In this document: in pieces, positions 7,724-16,652 of the stretch
How the letters are laid out: the number at the start of each line of letters is the position of its first letter
Numbering within the stretch: position 1 is the stretch's first letter
Assembly: GCA_021801305.1 (NCBI GenBank)
Contig: JAJYYD010000137.1
Coordinates: 1-28,260, forward strand
Reading direction: 5' to 3'
DNA length: 28,260 nucleotides
From: Thermoplasmata archaeon
Lineage (GTDB): Archaea > Thermoplasmatota > Thermoplasmata > Thermoplasmatales > Thermoplasmataceae
Notes under the pieces: generated by a model
The model's input: only the letters and a program-made list of their open reading frames with translations
The model's database searches: none
What the model was told of the DNA's origin: nothing
Translations under genes and position numbers: made by a program

Positions 7724-8568
7724 GACAGTTCTTGTCGTACTTCCTCACCTCTCTTCTTAATCAGGGCATCAAGATACTGGGGATTCTTCAGCAGCTCCTC
7801 CACTTCCTCCTCATATACCCTGTTCTCCTCTTCCGTGAGCCTTTCCTTCCTCAGCACAGACATTATGCTGTCCTTATGGGCGGAGGTGATTGCACCAATC
7901 AGCTCACGAGACTGCCTTGTACCTTCCGTTATGGATTTTACATCTCCGGTCTGCTTCAGTTTCGCAACCTCAAGAAGTGAGTCCTTGAGCATTGTTGTAA
8001 GATCATCCAGGACGGACTGAAACATTGCGTATTTAGCCCTGTTGTAATGAGCCCATGCTATGTCCACGAACCATGGAATGTTGGAACCTTCCAGGTATTT
8101 GACTTCAATGCACCAGTAGGTGATTCGGCCATTGATTCTCCCGGATTCCAGGGTGAGACCGGTCTTCTTCTCAACCAGTGACCATATCTCATCTGAAATG
8201 AACATCCGCTCCCAGTCCATGAAATCTGATGTCGGCACCATGATGAACACACCATTACGGGTTCTCAGGGTCTTGGAATACAGATAGATCAGTGGGACAT
8301 AGACAATGACCGAGACTGTGGTATATATGGGCCCTACAAGATCGTATTCCACAAAAGCCAGAATGCCCCCAATGATCAGCTGAGGAAGCATGGCCCTTAG
8401 CAGAGACCCCAAGGATACAAATTTCATGAGCCGGGAGATGTTCTCCCCTGATTTTTCCCGGAATGCCTTCCTCAGTTCTTCCCTTCTCTCCTCAACTGTT
8501 TTCCAGGATTTCTCAAATGCGTTTTCACGTCTGCGTTGCCAGTATCCTCTTCCCAGTGCGTCCTTCAT
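7720..8568 (-). CDS. 282-aa membrane protein with cytoplasmic helical domains
   Basis: A charged N-terminal helix (residues 1-45) is followed by two hydrophobic segments at about 52-74 and 78-98, then a soluble domain of about 180 residues ending in a Glu/Arg-rich coiled region. The pattern suggests a two-TM hairpin with both ends in the cytoplasm. The ATG at 8568 is preceded by a near-perfect GGAGGTGATC site and overlaps the upstream surface protein gene by 4 nt. It could tether the ATPase (four genes downstream) to the membrane. No family recognised. Confidence 0.6.
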   Translation of the reverse strand: MKDALGRGYWQRRRENAFEKSWKTVEERREELRKAFREKSGENISRLMKFVSLGSLLRAMLPQLIIGGILAFVEYDLVGPIYTTVSVIVYVPLIYLYSKTLRTRNGVFIMVPTSDFMDWERMFISDEIWSLVEKKTGLTLESGRINGRITYWCIEVKYLEGSNIPWFVDIAWAHYNRAKYAMFQSVLDDLTTMLKDSLLEVAKLKQTGDVKSITEGTRQSRELIGAITSAHKDSIMSVLRKERLTEEENRVYEEEVEELLKNPQYLDALIKKRGEEVRQELS

Positions 8569-9431
8569 ATCCGGATCACCTCCCTTCTTTCCTTTTCAAG
8601 GAGATACTTCCTTGCAGTGAACAGGGCAATGATGATTGCGAATGCCGATGCAACAAAGGCCCTTGCTATACCATATTCATACTCAGAAAGGGTATATTGC
8701 AGCGGAGGGGGTTTCGGGCCGTAGTATTTCTGTATGGGGACAGTGGCAACGATCTCATTGCTGTACTTGAAAATCTTATTTCCCAACCCTATGGTTACGG
8801 TAGCCGAGGACCCGGAAACATTGAAGTCCACTGTTTTCGAACCGTAAACATATCCTGACATGAGGTCCTGACCATTGACGTATATGGAATATGATTCATT
8901 CTGGGTAGATTTCAGACTTACAATCCAGTGTGGATACATCAGTGCACCTGATGTTCCTGATGCAACAGTAAGAAACTGGTCCTGCCCAGAGTATGAGGAT
9001 GATACGGAAACAGATTCAATGGCCTTGTTGGAAAGCTGCCCCGATATTAGGGTATTGAATGTATATGTGGACCCATCAAATATGAGTGTGGCATTGGCAT
9101 TGGATCCTGCAGCCAGATTCCATGAGTATGTGAAGTTGAATACCCCAAGCGATACGCCGGATTCAATGGTAGAACCATTTATTGAGAAATCGAAGCTTCC
9201 GGACCCATAGAGATATACATGCCATTCTGGATAAACCTGGATTCCGGAGGAATTAACCGGTACATACAGATCCTGATTGCTCTGGTTAAACGTTGAATAT
9301 ACTATGACATGGGGTGAGGGTGGTACCGATGCATAGGCCCCAGGAATCATTACGAGGCCAATAATCCCCACCATGACCATCACAGGTATGATTTTACCTC
9401 CTGTCGTGATAAATCCCCTCTTTAGCTTCAT
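8565..9431 (-). CDS. Surface protein with two tandem repeats and a C-terminal anchor
   Basis: The protein has a signal peptide (MKLKRGF, then a hydrophobic run ending near AYAS), an ectodomain with many NxS/T sequons, one C-terminal transmembrane helix (ARAFVASAFAIIIALFTA) and a short basic tail. I chose the ATG at 9431 because it gives a normal signal peptide and has AGGAAAG upstream. An ATG at 9479 would add 16 residues and also has a purine-rich site. The ectodomain contains two similar halves, seen from the matching pairs YPEWHVYL/YPHWIVSL, FSINGSTIESG/IYVNGQDLMSG and STYTFNTLI/KIFKYSNEIV, so it is an internal duplication of a beta-sandwich-like unit. It overlaps the upstream TM protein gene by 38 nt. 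A spike-like envelope role is inferred. Confidence 0.65.
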   Translation of the reverse strand: MKLKRGFITTGGKIIPVMVMVGIIGLVMIPGAYASVPPSPHVIVYSTFNQSNQDLYVPVNSSGIQVYPEWHVYLYGSGSFDFSINGSTIESGVSLGVFNFTYSWNLAAGSNANATLIFDGSTYTFNTLISGQLSNKAIESVSVSSSYSGQDQFLTVASGTSGALMYPHWIVSLKSTQNESYSIYVNGQDLMSGYVYGSKTVDFNVSGSSATVTIGLGNKIFKYSNEIVATVPIQKYYGPKPPPLQYTLSEYEYGIARAFVASAFAIIIALFTARKYLLEKERREVIRI

Positions 9432-9696
9432 TTTCGACTTTCCTGAGTGACCTGGATATGATCCTTCTCCTGATATCATCCAACCTCTTCCTCATCTTTA
9501 CCCGTATCCTGGAATTGCTTGCTGCCATTCCGAACATGACCATTCCTGCGGTTGTGTTGTTTGCAGGGGATGACGGGAAGAAAAACTGTTTGAATACATG
9601 CTCCAGGACAGGGAGTGATATGCCAAGCCTGAAAAGAATGAAGAAACCTATGATTATGACAAATACAGCGATTGCAGCATCCGTGATTTTTCCCAT
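9394..9696 (-). CDS. 100-aa single-TM protein with basic tail
   Basis: The start is taken as the ATG at 9696, which has GGAGTGAG upstream and lies 5 nt after the stop of the preceding gene; a TTG at 9720 would lie inside that gene. A transmembrane helix occupies residues 5-25 (AIAVFVIIIGFFILFRLGI). A second, weaker hydrophobic stretch lies near 50-58, and the last 40 residues are strongly basic (KMRKRLDDIRRRIISRSLRK). The design suits a membrane protein with a nucleic-acid- or membrane-surface-binding cytoplasmic tail, such as a matrix-like component. No family recognised. Confidence 0.6.
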   Translation of the reverse strand: MGKITDAAIAVFVIIIGFFILFRLGISLPVLEHVFKQFFFPSSPANNTTAGMVMFGMAASNSRIRVKMRKRLDDIRRRIISRSLRKVENEAKEGIYHDRR

Positions 9697-9700
9697 AATC

Positions 9701-10873
9701 TCACTCCATCCTAGGTGCAATGATGCCCTTCACTTCTATGTGTTCACCCTTGGGGCCTAGTCGCCTTGTCTCCATTTCGATGGGATATTCCTGCTTAAGA
9801 CGCATTGTCAGAACCGCCATCTTTGGATTCTGGAACTCCTTCCTGCCCAGCATTGTCCTTACTGTCGATCGAAGGTATTCTGTTGCAAAAACCACGCTTT
9901 CAGAATTGTCCCATCCGGTTGGTTTGTTCTCCAGCTTTGGTCTGCTGGATATGGCGTTCACCGATTCGATAGGCACTTCTTTTGGCTTTACTGATTCATT
10001 GTCAGGAATCTGGGTTAATATCTGAACGCTGGCCTTTTGTGAATCCCCATCAAGCCTGAACTTGACAGTGTCTTCTCTGGATTTCTGCAATGCGCTGAGG
10101 AATGTCCTGAGCTGTTCACCTTCAAGCCTGACTGTCCAGGAATCCCTGGAATAGTCAACGGTTGGATATCGGACCCTCTCTGAGTCTGCTGGAGCGGAAT
10201 CGATCCATTGTGTCTTGAAGTCCTTGCCGTATGATACAGGATTTAGATACCCATTGGGAAGGTCCGTTTCCATGGTCTCCTGGAACATTGCTACATGTGC
10301 AGGATCGATGGAAAGGAGGCTGAGCTTCCCGTTTTCTGTAATGATCTTAATGCCACTGCCCTGACCGTAAAACATCTTCAGATCATCACTGTTCAGGTTC
10401 AGCTTTCCCCGGCTGTTGTCTATCCCTAACAGTTCACGGATCTTGACACCATTGTCTGATGATACCTTCCCTGACCCTGCTTTGCTGTTTTCTGTGGATA
10501 TGCCATTGAACATCTCTACCTCTTCCCTGAGCTTTCCTTTAAGCCGGTCAGGATGTACATCTGCCCATGCCTGGGCATCGCTTGTGGTCATTCCCAGAAC
10601 CCTCTCTATCTCCTCGTAGGAGCTGAATTTTCTATTCTCCGGAATCGTTCCAGGAGACAAGGTTGCATCGGTTCCGTCAGGCAGTATTCCCTCATAGGGT
10701 GCATACAGGTCCAGCCTCTGGTTTGTCTTTATGAGCCTGGCCTTCTTCCCCTCTTTCCTGAGTGCCATGACCTCCTCATAGGCAAGCTTCCTTGGAATTC
10801 CGAATGGCTTTTTCTTCTGTATCGGGTATACCTTCCGATCCTTCCCTTTCCCCTTCGACCTGAATTCAGTCAT
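9701..10873 (-). CDS. Divergent PCNA-like sliding-clamp protein with N-terminal extension
   Basis: This 390-aa protein starts at ATG 10873, with GGAGGAAAGAGAA upstream. Residues 1-150 form a basic, linker-like region. From about 155 the order of motifs follows archaeal PCNA. RGKLNLNSDDLKMFY matches the first helix, and GKLSLLSIDPAHVAMFQETM (about 183-202) matches the clamp motif '..MDPSHVALVDL'. TWTVRLEGEQL-type text follows (here SWTVRLEGEQLRTFLSALQ), matching the start of the second PCNA domain. FATEYLRSTVRTMLG matches 'Y L.dmvk', and YPIEMETRR...VKGIIAPRME matches the C-terminal 'MPMKMEF...FLLAPRVE'. PCNA is normally about 245 aa; the C-terminal 235 residues fit that. It is unusual to find it between surface-protein genes. 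The assignment rests on motif order and needs a profile or structure comparison. Confidence 0.6.
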   Translation of the reverse strand: MTEFRSKGKGKDRKVYPIQKKKPFGIPRKLAYEEVMALRKEGKKARLIKTNQRLDLYAPYEGILPDGTDATLSPGTIPENRKFSSYEEIERVLGMTTSDAQAWADVHPDRLKGKLREEVEMFNGISTENSKAGSGKVSSDNGVKIRELLGIDNSRGKLNLNSDDLKMFYGQGSGIKIITENGKLSLLSIDPAHVAMFQETMETDLPNGYLNPVSYGKDFKTQWIDSAPADSERVRYPTVDYSRDSWTVRLEGEQLRTFLSALQKSREDTVKFRLDGDSQKASVQILTQIPDNESVKPKEVPIESVNAISSRPKLENKPTGWDNSESVVFATEYLRSTVRTMLGRKEFQNPKMAVLTMRLKQEYPIEMETRRLGPKGEHIEVKGIIAPRME

Positions 10874-11207
10874 TTCTCTTTCCTCCTGATACAAACCTGA
10901 TGTCCTCCACTATCCTTGATCTAAGAGCAGGCCTGTTGTAATCAAGCCTGTACAGTTCTCCTAGTTTCCTCAGGGTCTCCTTGTGGCCGTATTTCTGTTC
11001 TGCCCTGGTAAGAGCTACCCTTCTCTGACCTACTGGAAGATTGATGTGATACCCAAGACCGGTCAGGGAGCCGGGATTTCTTATTCCTACACCGGTGAGA
11101 TCTTCAACCTCCCTTGGGGTCAGAGCCCTTGTTATTGCAGACTTTCCATTGCGGATCGGTATGACCCGCTTCTTTCCGTTCTTCTTTACTGTTCTAAACT
11201 GTGTCAT
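10866..11207 (-). CDS. 113-aa basic protein sharing its N-terminus with the PCNA-like protein
   Basis: This small, very basic protein overlaps the PCNA-like gene by 8 nt and carries that gene's ribosome site at its 3' end. Its first 37 residues (MTQFRTVKKNGKKRVIPI..., then TRALTPREVEDL) align with those of the downstream protein (MTEFRSKGKGKDRKVYPI..., then PRKLAYEEVMAL). A common N-terminal module is therefore used twice. The rest (VALTRAEQKYGHKETLRKLG) is helical. It has GAGGTAAG before the ATG. Such basic 'FRTVKKNGK..IPI' starts occur in archaeal mobile-element proteins. DNA or protein targeting is only a guess. Confidence 0.55.
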   Translation of the reverse strand: MTQFRTVKKNGKKRVIPIRNGKSAITRALTPREVEDLTGVGIRNPGSLTGLGYHINLPVGQRRVALTRAEQKYGHKETLRKLGELYRLDYNRPALRSRIVEDIRFVSGGKRND

Positions 11208-11217
11208 TTTTCTTACC

Positions 11218-14200
11218 TCATTTCTTGCCCTTCAGCACTATCCTTTCATTTTTTCCCCTCGGGCTCAGACCCTGAACAATCAGATCAGGATTGTCCTGCC
11301 TTCTCAGTGACGCATATGCGATAACAAGGCCTCCAACAGTCAGTATGGTGATCAGGAAGTTGCTAAACCCTCCGAAAAATGATATCACATCCGCCAGGGA
11401 AAAACTCGATGAGGAGTACTGGGATGTGACCTGGAAGTCCGCATTGATATGATTGGACTGTGAATTGTTGTTGAATGCTACAATAGAGATTCCGTATGAC
11501 CCTGCGGAATAATCCCTCTGGTCCATTGTTAGATTGAAGTAGGCCAGCTCTCCTGAGGCTGTGTAGGTGGAATTGACCTCAGAAATGTTCAGGGGAGTTG
11601 TGCCAAGGAAAGCCTCAACGGCGATTATTCCATTGGAGGACAGAACCTTGACAGTGTAATAGTCCATTGGCCCCTTGACGTTTCGGGTGTAGGATATGGC
11701 AATGCTGCTGTTTGTCCCCTGAGGAAGCACCACAATGGTCCTGTGCACTGTTGATGATGCCCCAAGCCCATCCGTTACAGTGACTGATACGGAATAATTG
11801 CCGGGATTCTGGAAGTAATACAGTACGGACTGCCCCGATTCCGATGTGCCATTGATGTCCCAGGAATATGTGAATGTTGAAGAATCAGGGGATGTCGCAG
11901 TGGCATTCAGAGAAAGCATTGTGTCGACCGGTATTATCGATGGAGGGCTGAATGCCAGCACCGGAACTGCAGGTATCATTCTGACTGTAAGATATTGCGT
12001 CCAAGTTTTCCCATCACCGTATGAAAATGTTGCAATAACGGTGTTCAGTTCGTTATAGACAGGGAATTTGTATGATATGTTCATTCCTGTTAATGTCTGC
12101 CCATTGGGGAATGACCATGACATGTTGTAAGGACCTTTGGCATCCCAGTTTGGAATTGCCCTGAAATGGAATGCCCGGGAGATGTTAAGGTCAGTGGAAT
12201 AGAAGAAGGTGACTGGCGGAGGAAGGCTCTGAACTGATATATTAGCTGAACCGGTGGCACCATTGGAACTCGTAACAGTGAAACGGACGGTGTAATTTCC
12301 TACAGGGAATGTGTGGGTTGGATTCTGCTGGAGAGAATAGTGCCCTGGAGAGAAAGTCCAGTTGTACGAGTAACCAGAACCTCCCAGGACAGATGAAGAG
12401 AACTGAACAGCAAGAGGCCCAAGCCCTGAAGTCTGGTTTGCAGCAACGGCAACATAAAGGCCAACGTCAATTGTGAAATTCCTTGTCTCGGTGTATCCTC
12501 CCTGATCGGTTACCTGAACTTCAAATGTGTCAGGGCCTGATGAAGAGAACACATGGGTTATTACCGCTCCGGTCTCATGCTGCCCTGACGGGAATATCCA
12601 TGAAATCTGGTAAGGCTGGATTCCCCCTGAAATGTTTGATTTCAATGGGAATGGCACGGAAACCAGGGGCTTTCCTGACCATGATACCGATACAGCGGGA
12701 TCAGGATGCACCTGCACCGTTATGGATGATGAAGCATCCTTGCCGAATGAATCTGAGAGGATGAGCTGCACCGAGTAGTTTCCGGGTGATTTGAATGCAT
12801 AGGAGACCGTGTTGTTGTTGAACTCATGCCCGGCTATGATCCACTCATACCCGTACGGGCCAATGCCGCCAAAACCAGATGCACGGAACTGATCGCTCAC
12901 GTTAGCATCCAGGTTCGTTGCGGAAGCTATGATCGAAGCATTGGGATATGTTCCAACAGTGATATCGGTTGAATAGGAGTCGAAAATTCCCTGAGAGTCA
13001 GTTATAACAAGCCTTACGGGATAAATTCCGGCCTTACTGAATTCCCATGAAAGGGATGTACCGTTTCCCTCGAAAGTTCCATTGACATACCATTTGTATG
13101 TAAAACCTGGAGTCCCGCCGATTATATTGGAATTGAAATTGTCAGTGACATTTGGGTCGATGTTGCTATACTCAGCATCTATCTTTACCTGAGGTAGTGG
13201 GTTGATGGTGATGCTTACTGATGAGGAAGCCCCATTTCCCGAGCCGTCTATGACCGATACAGTTACATTGTACACGCCTGGCTTGGAAAAAATGTATGTT
13301 AGACTCCTCTGGAATCCAACATATCCATATCCTGAAACAGACCAGGAGTAGTTGAAGAATGGAGAACCTCCTGCGATGGAAGACCTGAACTCCACTGGAA
13401 CCCCCACATCGGTTGAGTTCATGGATTCAGAGACCTCAATCTTTGGAAGAGGTTCCACTGTGATATTCAGGTATGCGTAGGCCTTGGACCCCTGACTGTC
13501 ATCTATGAGAAGGGATATGTTGTATTTACCTGAGGAGGGGAAGGAATATTTGAGGTAAAGCCCTGCGGAGGTGTTTACACCATTCACAAACCAGTAGTAG
13601 TTGTATGGGGCAGTCCCATATGATCCGTAGCCTTCCCAGTATGTTGTTGTGGATTCATCAGTCTTATTGGGGCCTTCAATCAAGGCTGAGGGCTTCGTTA
13701 TGACTTCAATGGTAATTGATGAGGAGGCTTGTTCTCCCAGAGAGTCTACAACGGTAAGATTCAAGGTATATGTGCCGGTGGAAGAGAAATTCATATGGAA
13801 TTCTGCTGAATAGTTGACAATCTTCCCACCCAAGCTCCAGGTATAGTTGAAAGGAGATGTCCCACCTGTAATTGATGCTGCAAATGTGTCGTTTATCCCC
13901 TGATCCACCTTAGTATAGGAGGCCTGGATCACCACTGATGGATCTGCATTTACAACCTCATTGACCGATGCTGATGCTGTGTTTCCATTGGCATCGGTAA
14001 CTGTCAGGGATACGGGGAAGGTGCCGGATGAGGTGAAAGTATAGTTAACGAATGAAGATGAAAATGACTGCCCATTGATGGTCCAGGAGTAATTGAATGG
14101 ACCGGTGCCTCCTGATATGGACCCTGAGAAGTTCGCCCATATTCCAGTGTCAGTGGGGTTGTGCAGCACATGAATGACAACCGAAGGATCAGGATTGACA

Positions 14201-16053
14201 ACTTCCTTCAGAGAGTAAGATGATGAATGGCCATCTGAATCGGTGACGGTGACATTGACATAATGGATGCCCTCTGATGAGAATGAATAGGAGAATGACG
14301 ATGCAGTGGATTCCTGAACTCCATTGATGTACCATACATATGTGTCTGTGCCAGTACCTCCTGATTCTGAAGATGAAAATGTCACAGAGTTTCCCACATC
14401 GGTTGGATTCTGCGATGATGATACCGTTACAGATGGATTCGGATTGATATCCACAGTGACAGAGGCAGTGCTCTGCACCCCGACTGAATCGGTTATTGTC
14501 ACTGTCATGGTGTAGGACCCGGAGGACGAGAAGGAATGGGAGAAGTCCTGGGAAGTGGATATCTGCTTCCCGTTCAAGGTCCAGGAATATGAATAGCTGC
14601 CAGTACCGCCGCTTGGAGTGGAGGAGAATTCTACGGGGTAGCCAACATCAGCACTGCTGACATTGGATGATGCTGATACCGTTGGGTTAGAGTTTACGGT
14701 TTCAGCTATTGTCTTGGAAACCGAATAACCGGCCGCATCTGTTACCGTAAGCTGTACAGAGTATGAACCGGATGAGCTGAATGACACATTGATATCCCGG
14801 GTTGAGAATGTGTTCCCATTCACTGACCAGGAATAGCTATATCCAGGAGTTCCGCCTGAAACAGATGATGTAAATTCAACAGTTATTCCGGAATCCGTGG
14901 GATTCTGGCTGGAAGATATGGAGACAGATGGATCGGAATTTACAGTCTGGGAGAGTGTTGAACTCTGGCCGGAACCCCCATTGCTATCTGTAACTGCAAC
15001 ATATACTGAATTTGAACCGGAGGAAGTGAAGTCCTCTGTCCACTGGTTGCTTGAACCTGATTGGACAGAGTTTCCATTCAGGTAGAAATTGTAGTTTGTA
15101 TATGATCCGGACCCTCCGGAAGCAGAAGCTGTGAAGGTAACACTCTGGCCGGCATCTGATGGGTTTTTTGAACTTGATAAGGACACAGATGGATCAGAAT
15201 CAACGGTGATTGTGATCGTATTACTGCCCTGGGTGTAGCCTGCGCCGTCAGTGACCTTTAGAGATATGGTATAAGAACCGGCTGAAGAGGCTGACCATGA
15301 TGGGCTGGATGCAGTTGTGGAGGAGAATGAACCACCGGATGATGACCATGAGTAGGAGAGAGAACCTGTCGTGCCTGAAACCGATGATGAGAGGGAGATC
15401 GAGACGCCGGCATCTGTGGTGCTTGCGCTTGATGATATGGATACAGATGGCGCGTATATGTCAAGAGACCCGGATTCAGAACCTGAACCCATGGATATTT
15501 CCCATGTCTGCGTGGAACCTCCCGATGACCCATAGGATGTGACCTCATAGGAGGTACCTGACATACTGTATCCTGTCCATGAAGTGGTGGAGTACGCAGT
15601 GGTGAAGTAGTCAGTGTATTCTGTATTGCCCACCCTTCTTGTTGATTGTGAATTCGTGTAATGCTGGGAATAGGACAATCCGCTCCCGGATGATCCACCG
15701 CTTGAAACACTATTTCCAGCAATACTCAATGTCCATCCCGGAGTTCCGGGGTAAGATGGGTAACTGGGGGCCGGATAACCACTGGTACTCTCTGAAGTAT
15801 GTTCGTTGCTAGCGGAACCTGATGACGATACAGAAAACCCCGGAAATGATACAGTTTGACCGTAGTAAACTGTTGTCGTTGACCCTGCTGGTGCGGAGAC
15901 ATCATAGGCCTTTGGTTCTGGGATGCCCGCATGATTCTGATGTGGTTGGGCCGGGTCCCAGTGGCTCAGGGCTTGAAAACCTGCAATACCAATGCCGGAA
16001 AGAACTATCACTAAAACAAGAATTGTTATTCCAGCTTTCCTGGGTATATTCAA
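11218..16053 (-). CDS. 1611-aa PKD-repeat surface protein with C-terminal anchor
   Basis: A signal peptide (ITILVLVIVLSGIGIAGF) opens the protein, followed by a Ser/Gly/Tyr-rich head of about 170 residues. About fifteen PKD-like repeats of roughly 80-88 residues come next. Typical repeat features recur: 'DPSVSISSSQNPTD', 'SGGTGSYSYSW', 'FSSSGSYSV..TVTDA.G'. Repeats 1-6 are close in sequence and later ones diverge. The C-terminus has one transmembrane helix (FLITILTVGGLVIAYA) and a 30-residue basic tail. The start is a TTG at 16053, with AGGTGGTG upstream and a stop codon immediately before it in frame. PKD domains are rigid beta-sandwich rods in archaeal surface layers and adhesins. The protein would be a stalk over 40 nm long, suited to host or partner attachment. 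It lies between the small membrane proteins and the PCNA-like module. Confidence 0.8.
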   Translation of the reverse strand: MNIPRKAGITILVLVIVLSGIGIAGFQALSHWDPAQPHQNHAGIPEPKAYDVSAPAGSTTTVYYGQTVSFPGFSVSSSGSASNEHTSESTSGYPAPSYPSYPGTPGWTLSIAGNSVSSGGSSGSGLSYSQHYTNSQSTRRVGNTEYTDYFTTAYSTTSWTGYSMSGTSYEVTSYGSSGGSTQTWEISMGSGSESGSLDIYAPSVSISSSASTTDAGVSISLSSSVSGTTGSLSYSWSSSGGSFSSTTASSPSWSASSAGSYTISLKVTDGAGYTQGSNTITITVDSDPSVSLSSSKNPSDAGQSVTFTASASGGSGSYTNYNFYLNGNSVQSGSSNQWTEDFTSSGSNSVYVAVTDSNGGSGQSSTLSQTVNSDPSVSISSSQNPTDSGITVEFTSSVSGGTPGYSYSWSVNGNTFSTRDINVSFSSSGSYSVQLTVTDAAGYSVSKTIAETVNSNPTVSASSNVSSADVGYPVEFSSTPSGGTGSYSYSWTLNGKQISTSQDFSHSFSSSGSYTMTVTITDSVGVQSTASVTVDINPNPSVTVSSSQNPTDVGNSVTFSSSESGGTGTDTYVWYINGVQESTASSFSYSFSSEGIHYVNVTVTDSDGHSSSYSLKEVVNPDPSVVIHVLHNPTDTGIWANFSGSISGGTGPFNYSWTINGQSFSSSFVNYTFTSSGTFPVSLTVTDANGNTASASVNEVVNADPSVVIQASYTKVDQGINDTFAASITGGTSPFNYTWSLGGKIVNYSAEFHMNFSSTGTYTLNLTVVDSLGEQASSSITIEVITKPSALIEGPNKTDESTTTYWEGYGSYGTAPYNYYWFVNGVNTSAGLYLKYSFPSSGKYNISLLIDDSQGSKAYAYLNITVEPLPKIEVSESMNSTDVGVPVEFRSSIAGGSPFFNYSWSVSGYGYVGFQRSLTYIFSKPGVYNVTVSVIDGSGNGASSSVSITINPLPQVKIDAEYSNIDPNVTDNFNSNIIGGTPGFTYKWYVNGTFEGNGTSLSWEFSKAGIYPVRLVITDSQGIFDSYSTDITVGTYPNASIIASATNLDANVSDQFRASGFGGIGPYGYEWIIAGHEFNNNTVSYAFKSPGNYSVQLILSDSFGKDASSSITVQVHPDPAVSVSWSGKPLVSVPFPLKSNISGGIQPYQISWIFPSGQHETGAVITHVFSSSGPDTFEVQVTDQGGYTETRNFTIDVGLYVAVAANQTSGLGPLAVQFSSSVLGGSGYSYNWTFSPGHYSLQQNPTHTFPVGNYTVRFTVTSSNGATGSANISVQSLPPPVTFFYSTDLNISRAFHFRAIPNWDAKGPYNMSWSFPNGQTLTGMNISYKFPVYNELNTVIATFSYGDGKTWTQYLTVRMIPAVPVLAFSPPSIIPVDTMLSLNATATSPDSSTFTYSWDINGTSESGQSVLYYFQNPGNYSVSVTVTDGLGASSTVHRTIVVLPQGTNSSIAISYTRNVKGPMDYYTVKVLSSNGIIAVEAFLGTTPLNISEVNSTYTASGELAYFNLTMDQRDYSAGSYGISIVAFNNNSQSNHINADFQVTSQYSSSSFSLADVISFFGGFSNFLITILTVGGLVIAYASLRRQDNPDLIVQGLSPRGKNERIVLKGKK

Positions 16054-16063
16054 TTAGCACCAC

Positions 16064-16381
16064 CTAAACGAATGCGCCAACCACCGGGGTATCCTTCACC
16101 AGCTGGAAAGCCAGAAATCCGATCCCGATCATAACGGCAGTACCAATCACAGATACCGGAAGAGCCAGGGGACCCATTGCAATAGCAATGTCCACAAGCA
16201 ATCCAATGAAGCCCTGAAATATTGACATTATCAGGCCGAAGATCGAAGAAATGACCGTCAACAGCCCATTGAGAATGTCTGCAAACAGATATAGGAGGCC
16301 ATTCTCCAGCTGATGGATGAAGGAATTGGATAGATCCTTGGGATAGTTCCAGGGAAGCCATGGATTCTGCCACCATGCCAT
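16064..16381 (-). CDS. Small membrane protein, third member of a tandem triplet
   Basis: This 105-aa protein has a Trp/Pro-rich N-terminus (MAWWQNPWLPWNYP). Two hydrophobic helices lie at about 35-65, and a third at about 72-95 ends in FQLVKDTPVVG. The last segment (IAMGPLALPVSVIGTAVMIGIGFLAF) follows the same plan as the C-terminal helices of the next two genes: a GxxxxP turn, one long helix and a 'KD..VG' end. The ATG abuts the TGA of the preceding gene, so it is coupled. The arrangement suggests an envelope or pore subunit. Confidence 0.6.
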   Translation of the reverse strand: MAWWQNPWLPWNYPKDLSNSFIHQLENGLLYLFADILNGLLTVISSIFGLIMSIFQGFIGLLVDIAIAMGPLALPVSVIGTAVMIGIGFLAFQLVKDTPVVGAFV

Positions 16382-16639
16382 TCAGCCCACCACATCCTTT
16401 GCTGCATCGAATACCACAAATACCACATAAAGACCGGCCACTGTCACGCCCACTATCCCGACCAGGACGGATGGAATCCATATCCCGAAACCGGAGATTG
16501 ATGCCGCCCAGCTGTAGAACAGAATTGAGATCTTCCCTCCTATCCATCCCATCTCGTACTGGAGATCCACTGCAAAGGCGGAGACTACGGAATGGAAGAA
16601 ATCCAGCAGGATATTCAGAAGGGAGGATGTGAAGGACAT
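16382..16639 (-). CDS. Small membrane protein, second member of a tandem triplet
   Basis: The 85-aa protein has an amphipathic N-terminal helix and a C-terminal transmembrane helix preceded by SISGFGIWIPSVLVGIVGV and ended by DAAKDVVG. It matches the preceding 111-aa protein (SMSGYGVWAPVMFVIGLGL... DAEKDVTG) closely enough to be a paralogue. GGGGAG lies upstream of the ATG at 16639, 13 nt after the preceding gene. A longer overlapping frame (16050-16643) is not favoured because its translation is Cys/Gly-rich and non-membrane. Confidence 0.6.
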   Translation of the reverse strand: MSFTSSLLNILLDFFHSVVSAFAVDLQYEMGWIGGKISILFYSWAASISGFGIWIPSVLVGIVGVTVAGLYVVFVVFDAAKDVVG

Positions 16640-16652
16640 TCAAGGGCTCCCC

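Noticed and set aside
11218..16053. Possible CRISPR or DNA tandem-repeat array in the long repetitive gene
   Set aside because: The repeats are protein-level PKD units of about 250 bp that vary in sequence; there are no short identical repeats with spacers.
16050..16643. A 197-aa reverse-strand frame across two small membrane protein genes
   Set aside because: Its translation is Cys/Gly/Arg-rich and structureless, while the two shorter frames give clean membrane helices, good ribosome sites and paralogy with their neighbour.
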